The position numbers and the translations under genes were made by a program. Shown in pieces: positions 18,591-29,034 of a DNA stretch of 35,970 nt; the stretch's first letter is position 1; each line of letters begins with the position of its first letter. A model generated the notes under the pieces. That model was given only the letters and a program-made list of their open reading frames with translations. It was not told the origin of the DNA and searched no databases. The DNA comes from Halanaerobiales bacterium (GTDB lineage Bacteria; Bacillota; Halanaerobiia; Halanaerobiales; M55B127), in assembly GCA_018399995.1 (NCBI GenBank), contig JAGYMU010000011.1:1-35970 (forward strand), in the 5' to 3' direction.

Positions 18591-19518
18591 TTTGACTACT
18601 TACCTCCTCTTCTCTCTGTACAGCAACAACTCCATTTAAAATTGAATCTGAGAATGCATCTGCGGTTAAAATCCCTGTTATATTTAAATCTGCTTGCACC
18701 TGATTGGTTGTAAATACAAAAATTGTATCACCATCATACATTGTATGAACAGGATTTACTGTTCTGGCCAGTCCATCATGGGCCATATCAGCTATCTTTT
18801 TCAACTCAGCTTTATTCAACCTGACATTTGTAATTACAACACCTAGGGTTGTATTTGTCTTTAATAAACCTTCCATATTTTCATTGATTACAGACTGATG
18901 GGATATATAACCATCTTCTCCCTGGATGCCAGCCACAATTTTGCCATTCTTTGGATCTATTATATTGCCCACTGCATTGCAAACTGTCAAAACAGAAACC
19001 TTAATCTTTTCTAAGTTATTTTCTGCATAACCCAGCCCTGATTTTGAAGATTTGTCCATACCAATCAGTTTGCCACAGTTAGCCCCTGTCCCGACACCTT
19101 TTGAGCCTATCTCGAATTCGCTTTCAGCTGCAGTAGATGCGAAGTATCCTTCGTTACTACCCGGTCTGATCTGAGGGTGCTTATAATTTAAATCATAGAT
19201 TACAGCTGAAGGCACAATAGGTATCTTAGCGATATCGGTTTGATAACCTATATCTTTTTCTTCTAAGTACTTCATTACTCCTTCAGCAGCAGCTAATCCG
19301 AAGGCACTGCCTCCTGTTAATAAGACTGCATTAATTTGATTCATATTTGTTGAAGGATCGAGCAGGGCCAGTTCTCTACTACCCGGGCCACCCCCTCTTA
19401 CACTAACAGAACCTGTAAGGGGTTGTTCAAACAAGACCACAGTACAGCCTGTACCGGCCGATTGATCTGTATAGTTTCCCACCTTTACTTCGGGAAAATT
19501 ATTAAATTTAACTAACAT
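18580..19518 (-). CDS. P1-family peptidase (DmpA/NylC-like Ntn hydrolase fold)
   Basis: KVGNYTDQSAGTGCTVVLFEQP, RGGGPGSRE, NAVLLTGGSAFGLAAAEGVMKYLEE, GVGTGANCGK, NTTLGVVITNVRLNKAE. Confidence 0.93.
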   Translation of the reverse strand: MLVKFNNFPEVKVGNYTDQSAGTGCTVVLFEQPLTGSVSVRGGGPGSRELALLDPSTNMNQINAVLLTGGSAFGLAAAEGVMKYLEEKDIGYQTDIAKIPIVPSAVIYDLNYKHPQIRPGSNEGYFASTAAESEFEIGSKGVGTGANCGKLIGMDKSSKSGLGYAENNLEKIKVSVLTVCNAVGNIIDPKNGKIVAGIQGEDGYISHQSVINENMEGLLKTNTTLGVVITNVRLNKAELKKIADMAHDGLARTVNPVHTMYDGDTIFVFTTNQVQADLNITGILTADAFSDSILNGVVAVQREEEVSSQNDL

Positions 19519-19532
19519 CCAGATCCCTCCTA

Positions 19533-20954
19533 TTAAGCTTGAGCCAATTCTTGGATTGCAGAAGCGATAATCAGAGTGTTTTTATGCAGGCTATCTAGAT
19601 TAATATATTCATCTTTTTGATGAGCCAGTTCTTCTTCACCGGGGAAAAGTGCTCCAAAAGCAACTCCCTTTTTAACTGCCCTGGCATAAGTTCCTCCTCC
19701 AATAGCGATCGGTTTACTTTTATTATCACCTGAAATCTCTCTATAAACCTTCATTAAAGTCTGAACCAGAGGGTCATCTTTGGGCACATGAAGTGGTTTT
19801 TGAAAATTTTTCATCTCGAGATACACATCATATTTATCAATTGAATCCTTAATAGCCTCTACTACATCTTCTTTTTTCATTGTAACAGGATATCGGATAT
19901 TAATGGTAGTTTTAATTAAACCTTTTTTATATTTTATTTGTCCGACATTAAAAACCAATTTTCCTGAAACCTGATCTGAAAAATCACAGCCTATATTTTC
20001 TCCATAATAGTTCATACCGATCTTATTATTATAGAAATCTACAAATCCACCCACGTTTATCCTGTCTAACTTTTCTAAAAATTTGATCATAATTGAAATT
20101 GCATTAACTCCCTTATCAGGTCGACTACCATGAGCAGATACACCACTACTGATCAATTTAAACCTTGTTTTGTTTAAACTTTCCATCTCTATTTCAAGAT
20201 CATTTTCATTTTGAAATTTATTTAATTTTTTTTCAAGGGTTTTACCGTGCTCTGTTCGCATTAAGAGTTCACAACTATCAGGCACCATATTAGGGGCATT
20301 GCCACCTTTTAAAGACAGTACTTCATATTTGAAATTAGAGCGGTTGTCAACAACTCTTTCCTCTTCATTAAGTTCATAATTTAAATCAAATATTAAAATT
20401 CCCTTTTCAGCGTGGATTACTGGATATCCAGCGTCTGGACTAAAAGCAATATCCGGCTGTTCTTCTTTTTTAAAATAATACTTAAGACCCTCCCAACCGC
20501 TTTCTTCATCTGTACCAACAATCAGGCGCACCCGTTTATTTAGTTTTACTTCGCTTTCTTTTACGGCCTTTAGGGCATAAAGTGAAGCTACGGCCGGACC
20601 CTTGTCATCAATTGTTCCTCGCCCGTACATCTTATTATCATGGATCTCAGCTGCATAGGGGGGATACTTCCAATTCGAACCCTCGGGAACAACATCCAGA
20701 TGACATAGTACAGCCAGCAATTCATCTCCCTCACCTATTTCCACATGACCAGCATAACCATCTACATTTTTTGTCTTTAAGCCCAGCTGTTCGGCAGTTT
20801 TTAAAAACTCATTGAGAGTTTGATCTATACCTTCTCCAAAAGGCATGCCTTTTTTTGCTTTAGCTTCTACACTTTTTATCTGAATTAATTTTTGTAAAGT
20901 TTTTACAGTATCTTTTTGATAACTGTCCACAATATCCTTTAAACTTTTATTCAT
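19533..20954 (-). CDS. pepV: Dipeptidase PepV-like (M20 family)
   Basis: HLDVVPEGSNWKYPPYAAEIHDNKMYGRGTIDDKGPAVASLYALKAVKES, GTDEESGWEGLKYYFKKEEQPDIAFSPDAGYPVIHAEKG, SAHGSRPDKGVNA. Confidence 0.94.
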   Translation of the reverse strand: MNKSLKDIVDSYQKDTVKTLQKLIQIKSVEAKAKKGMPFGEGIDQTLNEFLKTAEQLGLKTKNVDGYAGHVEIGEGDELLAVLCHLDVVPEGSNWKYPPYAAEIHDNKMYGRGTIDDKGPAVASLYALKAVKESEVKLNKRVRLIVGTDEESGWEGLKYYFKKEEQPDIAFSPDAGYPVIHAEKGILIFDLNYELNEEERVVDNRSNFKYEVLSLKGGNAPNMVPDSCELLMRTEHGKTLEKKLNKFQNENDLEIEMESLNKTRFKLISSGVSAHGSRPDKGVNAISIMIKFLEKLDRINVGGFVDFYNNKIGMNYYGENIGCDFSDQVSGKLVFNVGQIKYKKGLIKTTINIRYPVTMKKEDVVEAIKDSIDKYDVYLEMKNFQKPLHVPKDDPLVQTLMKVYREISGDNKSKPIAIGGGTYARAVKKGVAFGALFPGEEELAHQKDEYINLDSLHKNTLIIASAIQELAQA

Positions 20955-22323
20955 CCTTTTTTCCTCCTCTTTTTATTAAATTAGCCAGTATTAATCCTGT
21001 GATGGGAACCAGGATTGGAAAAAACGTATATTTAAAGTACTTAAGGGTTGGAACCCCCAGGATGCCAACCATCATTAGGGCGTTAATATTCCAGGGAATT
21101 AAGGGTGATAAGATAAGTCCTGAATCGCCCAAAGACCTTCCCAATATACTGCGTGGTACCTTTAACTCATCATATTTTTCAGCCAGCATCTTACCCGGCA
21201 AAAATACTGCCAGGAGTTGATTACAGCTTAATACAGCTGATATGAAAGAAGAAATCATCGTTACTGAAATAAGCTGACTCTCGTTGTGAATAGCCTTGAT
21301 AATTTTATTTAAAATAGTATTTAATATACCCAACCTTTCCAATAACCCTCCTAAAACAACAGCTAATATGATCAGGGCTATCAGTTCAAACATACTTTCT
21401 AAACCACCCCTTGTTAAAAGCTCATTTAACAGTTCAAGCTCTGTATTACCCATAGCACCTTTATAGATAGTATTTAAAATAGCTTCAATCGATAGACCAC
21501 TGAAAAAAAATGCTATAAGGGAGCTTAATAAGAGATTGACCATTAGATTAAGGATAGTTGATATTTTTTTAACTGCCAGGATTATAACCAACAAGGGAGG
21601 AATCAGCATCAAGATTGAGATCAAATAATTTCCAACCAAACCATTTAATAAAATACTGATCTCAGCTGTATCATAGGTGAAGCCATTATAGCTGAAACCC
21701 AGTATAAAATAGATAATTATTGATAGTGCATAAGGAACCCAAAAGGTCTTTAACATTTCTTTTATCATCTTATGCAAATCACTTCCTGCACTGTGGGCTG
21801 TTATGATCGCAATTGAAGATAGGGGTGACATTCTATCACCCACATAGGCTCCGGAGATTATTGAACCGGCTGCCAGTGGTAGGGAAATACCCATGCCTTG
21901 CGCAATACTGATTAAAGCTAGACCTACAGTGCTGACCGTCCCAAAGGCAGTTCCAATAGAAATAGAAACAAAAGAAGCAAAAATAAAACTTATTACATAA
22001 AAGTATTGAGGCCGAAGAAATTTAAGCCCATAATAGATCATGGTAGGCACAGTTCCGCTTTCAATCCAGATCCCAATAATCATACCGATCAACATTAATA
22101 TAATCAAAACATTACCTATTTTCGCAAAACTGGAAAACATCATTTTTTCTAAATTACTGAACTTATATCCCCAGTAAAGAGCTAGAAATATTGTAAAAAA
22201 CAGTTCCATTAAAAGGGGAATATGAATAGGTATATTGAATACTATAACAGATATGATTAAAAAAAAGGCCATCGAAATTACGGGTATAATCGCCTGCTTA
22301 AAGCTTAAATTTTTCTTCTGCAT
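20947..22323 (-). CDS. NhaC-family Na+/H+ antiporter-type transporter
   Basis: 458 aa polytopic; ASFVSISIGTAFGTVSTVGLALISIAQGMG, AAGSIISGAYVGDRMSPLSS, GRSLGDSGLILSPLIPWNINA. Confidence 0.92.
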   Translation of the reverse strand: MQKKNLSFKQAIIPVISMAFFLIISVIVFNIPIHIPLLMELFFTIFLALYWGYKFSNLEKMMFSSFAKIGNVLIILMLIGMIIGIWIESGTVPTMIYYGLKFLRPQYFYVISFIFASFVSISIGTAFGTVSTVGLALISIAQGMGISLPLAAGSIISGAYVGDRMSPLSSIAIITAHSAGSDLHKMIKEMLKTFWVPYALSIIIYFILGFSYNGFTYDTAEISILLNGLVGNYLISILMLIPPLLVIILAVKKISTILNLMVNLLLSSLIAFFFSGLSIEAILNTIYKGAMGNTELELLNELLTRGGLESMFELIALIILAVVLGGLLERLGILNTILNKIIKAIHNESQLISVTMISSFISAVLSCNQLLAVFLPGKMLAEKYDELKVPRSILGRSLGDSGLILSPLIPWNINALMMVGILGVPTLKYFKYTFFPILVPITGLILANLIKRGGKKDE

Positions 22324-22419
22324 AATTAAACACCAAGTTTTTTTATATTTTAAAAGGATTCTTTATAATTTTAACGAACATATGATATTAATAATGTAAT
22401 TATGTCAGGAGGGGAAATG

Positions 22420-23196
22420 ATGTTTGATATAATTAATCACAAACCACAGCTAAATCCGCTGGCCCACCCGGTCAAATTAGAAGGTTCTTCTGATCACCTT
22501 ATAATACTTATACACGGTTACACAGGTACTCCCAGAGAGTTTGATGAACTGGGGAAACTTCTAAACGATAAGTATAATTTTTCTATCGTCATTCCGCGTT
22601 TACCAGGTCATGGTACTGATTCTAAGGATTTTAGAAAGACTGGTCGACGTGACTGGCTCAGATCTATATATGATTTAATTATCAACATGGAAAAAGACTT
22701 TAATAACATTCATTTAATAGGCCTCTCAATGGGAGCCTTAATCGCATTACTATCATCTATTCACTTTAGCATAAAAAGCTTAGTATTAATTTCACCGGCC
22801 CTTTATGCAAGAAATAAGAAAATGTTGTTCAGCCATATCTTAAAATATATAAAACCGGTCATCGACTACAACCCAAAAATCGATAGTTCTATAAAAGATC
22901 CTGACCTGATCGATCTATACAATAATTATAATCGGTATGAATATACTGCCCAGTTAGCTGAACTTCATAAGTTAATGTTTGAATGCCGCCGCAAGATCAA
23001 AAAGGTAAATACAAAAATTAAAATTATACATTCTAAAAAAGACGAACTGGTTCCTCTTAAATCTGCCCTTAAGATCTATGAAAATGTTAAATCTGAAGAT
23101 AAAGATATTACAATACTAAACAAATCACCTCATGTTATCAGCTATGGACCTGAAAAAGAAAGGCTATTTAAGGAAGTTGTTGATTTTTTTAATTAA
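22420..23196 (+). CDS. Alpha/beta hydrolase (carboxylesterase-like)
   Basis: [42 protein letters not shown] (GxSxG). Start at ATG 22417 or 22420 after AGGAGGGG rather than 22402. Confidence 0.9.
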   Translation: MFDIINHKPQLNPLAHPVKLEGSSDHLIILIHGYTGTPREFDELGKLLNDKYNFSIVIPRLPGHGTDSKDFRKTGRRDWLRSIYDLIINMEKDFNNIHLIGLSMGALIALLSSIHFSIKSLVLISPALYARNKKMLFSHILKYIKPVIDYNPKIDSSIKDPDLIDLYNNYNRYEYTAQLAELHKLMFECRRKIKKVNTKIKIIHSKKDELVPLKSALKIYENVKSEDKDITILNKSPHVISYGPEKERLFKEVVDFFN

Positions 23197-23662
23197 ATTC
23201 ACAGCCTTCCAGCTCAAGTAATATTTTTTTTATCCACCGGCCTCCCGTATAATTACCCATAGCTCCATCTGATCTTATTACACGGTGGCAGGGAATAATG
23301 ATAGGGATCTTATTTTTACTGAGGGCAGTGCCAACTGCCCGATAAGCTTTTGGATAACCACTTTTTTTGGCCAGCTCTTTATATGAAATAGTTTGACCGT
23401 ATTTTACTTCTAATAGATTAGTATAAACATCTTTTTGCAGACGGGAACCTTCTATCTTGAAAGGAACTGTAAATTTTTTTCTCTTTCCCGATAAATATTT
23501 TTTAAGCTGTTCTTTTATCAATTCAGTCTTTTTTAAATATTGAATTTCTATGTCGTTTTTATTTTGATTAGTTAAATATCTAATTGATATTAACTTATCA
23601 TCTTTAATTGTTAATTGCAATACTCCGAGCTCTGTTTTCATATAGTCTATATATTTTTTCAT
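23189..23662 (-). CDS. ogt: Methylated-DNA--[protein]-cysteine S-methyltransferase
   Basis: [23 protein letters not shown] active site and VGTALSKN; converging overlap of 8 nt with the esterase gene. Confidence 0.96.
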   Translation of the reverse strand: MKKYIDYMKTELGVLQLTIKDDKLISIRYLTNQNKNDIEIQYLKKTELIKEQLKKYLSGKRKKFTVPFKIEGSRLQKDVYTNLLEVKYGQTISYKELAKKSGYPKAYRAVGTALSKNKIPIIIPCHRVIRSDGAMGNYTGGRWIKKILLELEGCEFN

Positions 23663-23750
23663 TTTGATCCCTTCATCTTATTTTAAATAACCGGGTTTAA
23701 AACAACTAGATAATTAACACAATTTTAAAAATTATATTCTAGTTTCAAAC

Positions 23751-25142
23751 TTAAAACCTTGCGTTACCCGGTGTGCGGGGAAAAGGTATTATATCCCTGA
23801 TATTTTTAATTCCAGATATATACATAAGTATCCTTTCAAAACCTAATCCAAAACCAGAATGAGGAACCGTACCGAACTTCCTTAATTCCAAAAACCATTC
23901 GTATTTATCTATATTCATATTTTCTTCTTCCATTCTCTTTTTTAATACATCATATCTCTCTTCCCTCTGGCTGCCCCCGATTATTTCACCAACTTCAGGT
24001 ACCAGACAATCAACAGCAGCAACAGTTTGATTATCATCATTTGCTCTCATATAAAAAGCCTTTATCCCCAAAGGATAATCTGTAACTAAAACCGGTTTCT
24101 TAAAATGTTTTTCTGTTAGATACCGCTCATGCTCAGTCTGTAAATCCATACCCCATTCAACTGGAAATTCAAATGATTGATCAGCTTTTTTTAAGATATT
24201 GACTGCTTCAGTATATGTAATCCGGGCAAAGGTAGCGTTTATTATCTTTTGCAAAGTTTCTTTTCTTCCCTTTTCAATATTTTGATCAAAAAACTCCATT
24301 TCTTCTTCTGCCTCTTCAATGGCATATTCAAAGAGATATTTTATAAAATCTTCTATTAAATCCATCATCTCTTCTAGATTACAGAAAGCCATCTCAGGTT
24401 CGATCATCCAAAATTCTGAAGCATGACGCGAGGTGTTGGAATTCTCTGCTCTAAAGGTAGGACCAAATGTATAAACATCTCCTAAGGCTGTTGCCATAAC
24501 CTCTGCTTCCAGCTGACCACTTACAGTTAAACCAGTTTGTTCACCGAAAAAATCTTCTTGATAATTTACTTCACCTTGATCATTTTTTGGTAAATTTTCA
24601 AAATCAAGGGTTGTTACCTTAAACATTTCTCCTGCACCTTCTGCATCACTTGCAGTAATTATAGGTGAATGAATATATTGAAACCCTTTTTCTTGATAGT
24701 ACTTATGAATAGCATAAGAAATTTTATTTCTAAACCTATTAACCGTACTAAATGTTTTGGTTCTTGGTCTTAAGTGAGCAATTTCTCTTAAAAATTCAAA
24801 ACTATGTTCCTTTTTCTGCAGTATATAATTATCTGGAGCGGTCCCAATTATATCAATTTTTTCTGCTTTCATTTCAATACTTTGTTCTCTGTTTGGAACA
24901 TCTTCTAAATAACCTTTAATTTTAAGACTTGCTCCTCTGTTTATCTCTTCTAATGCAAAGTCTGAAGGGTTAAGTATAACTATTTGCAGGTTTTTTACTG
25001 TTGAACCATCATTTAGTTCTAAAAAGGCAATATTTTTTGAAACTCTTTTTGTTTTTACCCAACCTAACACTTTAACATCTTGGTATGACTCTATATCTTT
25101 TTGCAAAATATCCTTAATCTTTGTTCTCTTAAAGTAATCCAT
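23751..25142 (-). CDS. asnS: Asparagine--tRNA ligase
   Basis: N-terminal OB-fold (VLGWVKTKRVSKNIAFLELNDGS), FGPTFRAENSNTSRHASEFWMIEPEMAF, HSGFGLGFERILMYISGIKNIRDIIPFPRTPGNARF. Confidence 0.96.
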   Translation of the reverse strand: MDYFKRTKIKDILQKDIESYQDVKVLGWVKTKRVSKNIAFLELNDGSTVKNLQIVILNPSDFALEEINRGASLKIKGYLEDVPNREQSIEMKAEKIDIIGTAPDNYILQKKEHSFEFLREIAHLRPRTKTFSTVNRFRNKISYAIHKYYQEKGFQYIHSPIITASDAEGAGEMFKVTTLDFENLPKNDQGEVNYQEDFFGEQTGLTVSGQLEAEVMATALGDVYTFGPTFRAENSNTSRHASEFWMIEPEMAFCNLEEMMDLIEDFIKYLFEYAIEEAEEEMEFFDQNIEKGRKETLQKIINATFARITYTEAVNILKKADQSFEFPVEWGMDLQTEHERYLTEKHFKKPVLVTDYPLGIKAFYMRANDDNQTVAAVDCLVPEVGEIIGGSQREERYDVLKKRMEEENMNIDKYEWFLELRKFGTVPHSGFGLGFERILMYISGIKNIRDIIPFPRTPGNARF

Positions 25143-25238
25143 TATTATAATATAAACCCCCTGTTATAATTATGATGAAAAATAAAGAATTCCTTATATA
25201 TATTCTTTAAAATTTAATGAAACCCTTTTATAAAATGT

Positions 25239-25274
25239 AAAAAAGAAAGGATAAGTAATTACTTACCCTTTCTT
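25239..25274 (-). terminator. Intrinsic terminator at the end of the glycerol-3-phosphate operon
   Basis: Minus strand AAGAAAGGGTAAGTAATTACTTATCCTTTCTT followed by TTTTT, just after the glpP stop at 25283. Confidence 0.8.
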
Positions 25275-25282
25275 GTTGAAAA

Positions 25283-25846
25283 TTAATACCATAACTTATC
25301 TTCACTCGTACTAACTGCCATAATGCCTTTATCTAAAAGTTTATTAACCTGATCTTTTGTTCTAATCAAACCACCAGCAATAAAAGGTATATCCATCTTA
25401 TAGTTGATTTGATCAAGAAAAAAAGGTGCCATTAGACCAGGTAGTATTTCAACAGCATCAGGCCTTATTTTCTTTAGGCTATTTATCCCGTTTTTGATTG
25501 TACCCGAATCCAGTACAAAAATCCTCTGAATAGTATAAAAACCTTCTTTTTGGCTGTGTTCTATTAAGTTTTTATGGGTAGTGATAATTCCATCACAAAG
25601 ATTATTAGAAGCCAGATAACTAATTGCTTCTTTATCAGACCTCATTCCTCTCATCAAATCAAGGTGTAAAAATAACTGTTTTTCTTGTTCCTCACACTTT
25701 GATTTATAACTATTAAGTTTGTTCAGTTTAGCATTTAATAAAAATACAGATTTAATTTTACTGAAAAGAGCCTTGTCTAGCTTTGTATCTTCACTGATTC
25801 CCGCAATAACTGGAAATTCTTCAAATAATTCTTTGATTCTTTGCAT
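25283..25846 (-). CDS. glpP: Glycerol-3-phosphate-responsive antiterminator GlpP
   Basis: FPVIAGISEDTKLDKAL, FLHLDLMRGMRSDKEAISYL, DGIITTHKNLI, FVLDSGTI, PDAVEILPGLMAPFF, PFIAGGLIRTKDQVNKLLDKGIMAVSTS. Start probably at 25846 (MQRIKEL); ORF track gives 25870. Confidence 0.94.
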   Translation of the reverse strand: MQRIKELFEEFPVIAGISEDTKLDKALFSKIKSVFLLNAKLNKLNSYKSKCEEQEKQLFLHLDLMRGMRSDKEAISYLASNNLCDGIITTHKNLIEHSQKEGFYTIQRIFVLDSGTIKNGINSLKKIRPDAVEILPGLMAPFFLDQINYKMDIPFIAGGLIRTKDQVNKLLDKGIMAVSTSEDKLWY

Positions 25847-25872
25847 AAATAGAAAATACCTCACTCTCAAAC

Positions 25873-26247
25873 TTATTTTTTTTCAATATTTCTTGTTGCT
25901 ACAATATTTACACTGGTATCTAATATATTTTCAATTACAGTATCTCCTATTTTAATTGGCGCTATAACTTCTTTTTCAGCTATAACTTTCATAGCTTCTA
26001 AAAGTAGACTTTTAGGTATAGGTTTGGCTGTTTTAACAGGTACTAATGGAAATTCTCCTTCTTTAACTCGAACCGTTGTAGGAAGAATTCTGGTAGGGTT
26101 TTTATACTCATTAATCGCATACTCTTTACCTGTAGGACATTCGAAACCCTTAATATCAGTTATTTCGTCTTTTTCAACTGTAACGGTAACTCGACATCCT
26201 TTCGGGCAACCAGTACATATTATATCATGTTCTTCCATTTTTTTCAC
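25873..26247 (-). CDS. DUF1667-family Cys-rich protein
   Basis: ICTGCPKGCRVTV...GFECPTGKEYAINEYKNPTRILPTTVRV...PVKTAKPIPK; lies directly after the GlpB-like gene. Confidence 0.9.
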   Translation of the reverse strand: MKKMEEHDIICTGCPKGCRVTVTVEKDEITDIKGFECPTGKEYAINEYKNPTRILPTTVRVKEGEFPLVPVKTAKPIPKSLLLEAMKVIAEKEVIAPIKIGDTVIENILDTSVNIVATRNIEKK

Positions 26248-27508
26248 CTACTTTTTCAACAATAGAAAGCTTTATTTCCTCCATATCATTTTTTATTAAA
26301 GCAGCCGGAAGGTTCACAGTAACCATTTCACCCGGCATAACTATTTTCTTATCATAACTGAGTATACTTTTTTCATTATGGCTAAACACTATCTTCACAT
26401 TTTCCATAGGTTTTTCTACTCTTAAAAAAATTTTTATAAACTTTTTATCTTTAAACTTATATTCAATTTTCTGCGGGACTGTATATGTTACATTTTTTTC
26501 TGGTGTTATCTTAATAGGCTGATTTCTTTTCTCTTGGTTTCCATTTAGATATTCTGCCGCAGACCTACCGGCAATTTCCGCTTCTTCAGATACCCAATCA
26601 ACCAAATCATGAACATGCAGCACATTGCCACAGGCATAAACCCCTTTAAGTTCAGTTTCTCTATTTTCATTTACATAGACCCCTCCTGTTACAGGATGTA
26701 ATTTGAGATTCATGGCCTTACTTAGTTCATTTTCGGGGATTAGACCCACAGATAAAAGCAAAGTATCACAATCAATCCATTTTTGAGTACCTTCAACAAG
26801 ATTGAAATCCTTATCAACCTTTGAAATCTCTACTCTTTTTAACCTCTTTTTGCCCTCGATACGGGTAATGGTATGTTTAAGTTTTAAAGGAATATCAAAA
26901 TCATCCAGACACTGCACCTTGTTTCTAACCAGACCCGAAGAAAAGGGCATGATCTCTAAAACTGCCTTTACATTTGCCCCCTCCAATTTCATCCTGCGGG
27001 CCATTATTAGGCCTATATCACCAGAACCGAGAATAATAACTTCTTTTCCAGGTATAAATCCTTCAATATTAGTATATCTTTGGGCAGTTCCAGCCGAAAG
27101 GATTCCAGCCGGCCTATCACCCGGAATCTGAATGTTTTCTCTTGTCCTTTCCCGACAGCCCATTGCCAGAATAATTGTGTTTGCTTTCATCTTCAAAACA
27201 CCATTACTTTTATTTAAAGCGGTAATTATTTTATCCTGATTAATATTTAAGACCATTGTTTCTGTCAAAACCTTTATATTGTTCTTATCTATATCTTTAA
27301 TAAACTTATCAGCATATTCAGGACCTGTTAACTCCTGGTCAAAATATTCTAGACCAAAGCCGTTATGTATACACTGAGGTAATATCCCACCCATATATTT
27401 ATCTCTTTCTAGTACTAGTATATCATCAATACCATCTTTTGAAGCCTGTAGAGCAGCAGCTAAACCGGCCGGCCCTGCACCGATAACAATTATTTTGTAA
27501 TTTTTCAA
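26225..27508 (-). CDS. FAD/NAD(P)-dependent oxidoreductase, GlpB-like partner of glycerol-3-phosphate dehydrogenase
   Basis: IIVIGAGPAGLAAALQASKDG, GILPQCIHNGFGL, AMGCRERTRENIQIPGDRPAGILSAGTAQRYTN; second Rossmann VIILGSGDIGLIMARRM. Confidence 0.92.
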   Translation of the reverse strand: MKNYKIIVIGAGPAGLAAALQASKDGIDDILVLERDKYMGGILPQCIHNGFGLEYFDQELTGPEYADKFIKDIDKNNIKVLTETMVLNINQDKIITALNKSNGVLKMKANTIILAMGCRERTRENIQIPGDRPAGILSAGTAQRYTNIEGFIPGKEVIILGSGDIGLIMARRMKLEGANVKAVLEIMPFSSGLVRNKVQCLDDFDIPLKLKHTITRIEGKKRLKRVEISKVDKDFNLVEGTQKWIDCDTLLLSVGLIPENELSKAMNLKLHPVTGGVYVNENRETELKGVYACGNVLHVHDLVDWVSEEAEIAGRSAAEYLNGNQEKRNQPIKITPEKNVTYTVPQKIEYKFKDKKFIKIFLRVEKPMENVKIVFSHNEKSILSYDKKIVMPGEMVTVNLPAALIKNDMEEIKLSIVEKVGEKNGRT

Positions 27509-29008
27509 TTACTGATCACCTGCCTTCTTATCCTGTTTTGTTTTCTCTAAAATAAGTTGCTTTGATCTTGCTTTTAATATCTGAGAACCACTGCCTTTTT
27601 TGCTCACCTGCAAGGGATCTATATCCAGTTGATCTGATAATATTTTCAGAAGGCGTGGACCACAAAAACCAGCCTGGCATCGTCCTGAACTTGCCCTCGT
27701 TCTTCTTTTAATTCCATCTATTGTTTGGGCAGGTACCGGTGAATTAATAGCATCAATTATTTCACCTCGGCTGACATGTTCACAGCGGCAGATTATCTCA
27801 CCGTAATCTTCATTTTCTTTTACAATTTTCTGCCATTCATCTACTTTCTCTTTTTCTTCATATTCATAGTAATGAGGCAGTTTGGGGTTTTCTTGTTTAA
27901 AGTCTTTTTTTAATTTCAAATTATATTTTTCACTATTGCTGTAGTCTTTAACCATCTGAACAACCATTTCAGAAATAGCCGGAGTTGAACTAAGACCAGG
28001 GGACTGAATCCCAATTATATTTATCAAACCTCCTTTGTTTTTAGAGAAATCTATATGAAAGTCTCCCGAATCTAAAGCGGCTCTTAAACCAGAAAATGAC
28101 GTTATAATACCCTTTTCTGGGATTTCGGGTATAAGCCTTCTTGCACCTTTCAAGATCTCATCTAACCCCTTATTTGTAGTAGAAAGTTCGTCCTTATCAT
28201 TAGTATCATATGCATTGGGACCAATTAATATATTACCATGTACAGTCGGTAATACTAATATACCTTTTGAATTTTTAGCCGGCATTGGAAAAAGAATATG
28301 GTTAACGATATCACCATATTCTTTATCAAAAAGATGGTACTCCCCTTTACGTGGGTTGATTTTAAATTCGTCGTTTGCCATCCCGGCAATTTTATCGGAA
28401 TACAACCCGGCAGCATTAATTACTAGATCTGCCTTTATCTCTCCTTGATTTGTTTTCACCCCACTTATTTTGCCATCCTCAAAATATAGGTCATAAACCT
28501 CAGTGTTTAATACAACCTGAGCCCCGTTTATTACTGCATTATCTGCATATGCAATCGTTAATTCATAGGGAGAAATGATGGCTGCCTCCGGGGCATAAAG
28601 AGCATATTTTGCATTTTTATTTATATTAGGTTCCTGAGAAATAAGCTGCTTTCTTCCTATTATCTCAAGATTATTTAAACCATTCTTTTCACCATTTTCT
28701 TTCTTTTTCTTTAGTTCTTTTAGATCCTGTTCATTAAAACCAACTACAAAAGAACCTATTCTCTTAAAAGGTACCTTTAAATCTGCACAAAGCTTATCAA
28801 AAACTGGGTTAGATTTCACATTTAGTTTGCCCTTCAAAGTATTAAAATCAGCATTATAGCCTGCATGTATAATTCCAGAATTTGCCTTGCTGGTTCCATT
28901 GGCAACATCTGCAGTTTTTTCTAATAAGACAACATCAGTCTCATATCTAGAAAGTTCTCTCGCAATTGCAGTTCCGATCACACCTGCTCCAATTATAATA
29001 ATGCGCAT
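27509..29008 (-). CDS. GlpA-like anaerobic glycerol-3-phosphate dehydrogenase (FAD) with C-terminal BFD-type [2Fe-2S] domain
   Basis: IIIGAGVIGTAIARELSRYETDVVLLEK, NSGIIHAGY, RKGEYHLFD; C-terminal ICRCEHVSRGEI...GRCQAGFCGPRLL. Confidence 0.92.
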   Translation of the reverse strand: MRIIIIGAGVIGTAIARELSRYETDVVLLEKTADVANGTSKANSGIIHAGYNADFNTLKGKLNVKSNPVFDKLCADLKVPFKRIGSFVVGFNEQDLKELKKKKENGEKNGLNNLEIIGRKQLISQEPNINKNAKYALYAPEAAIISPYELTIAYADNAVINGAQVVLNTEVYDLYFEDGKISGVKTNQGEIKADLVINAAGLYSDKIAGMANDEFKINPRKGEYHLFDKEYGDIVNHILFPMPAKNSKGILVLPTVHGNILIGPNAYDTNDKDELSTTNKGLDEILKGARRLIPEIPEKGIITSFSGLRAALDSGDFHIDFSKNKGGLINIIGIQSPGLSSTPAISEMVVQMVKDYSNSEKYNLKLKKDFKQENPKLPHYYEYEEKEKVDEWQKIVKENEDYGEIICRCEHVSRGEIIDAINSPVPAQTIDGIKRRTRASSGRCQAGFCGPRLLKILSDQLDIDPLQVSKKGSGSQILKARSKQLILEKTKQDKKAGDQ

Positions 29009-29034
29009 TATACCATCTCCTCAGTCTTTTTTAT

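Noticed and set aside
21140-21160. T-box-like string (gcgtggtacc)
   Set aside because: Lies inside the NhaC-type coding sequence; chance match.
25143-25240. Possible T-box leader for asnS
   Set aside because: The gap is short and no AGGGTGGNACCGCG-like T-box sequence or specifier arrangement was seen.
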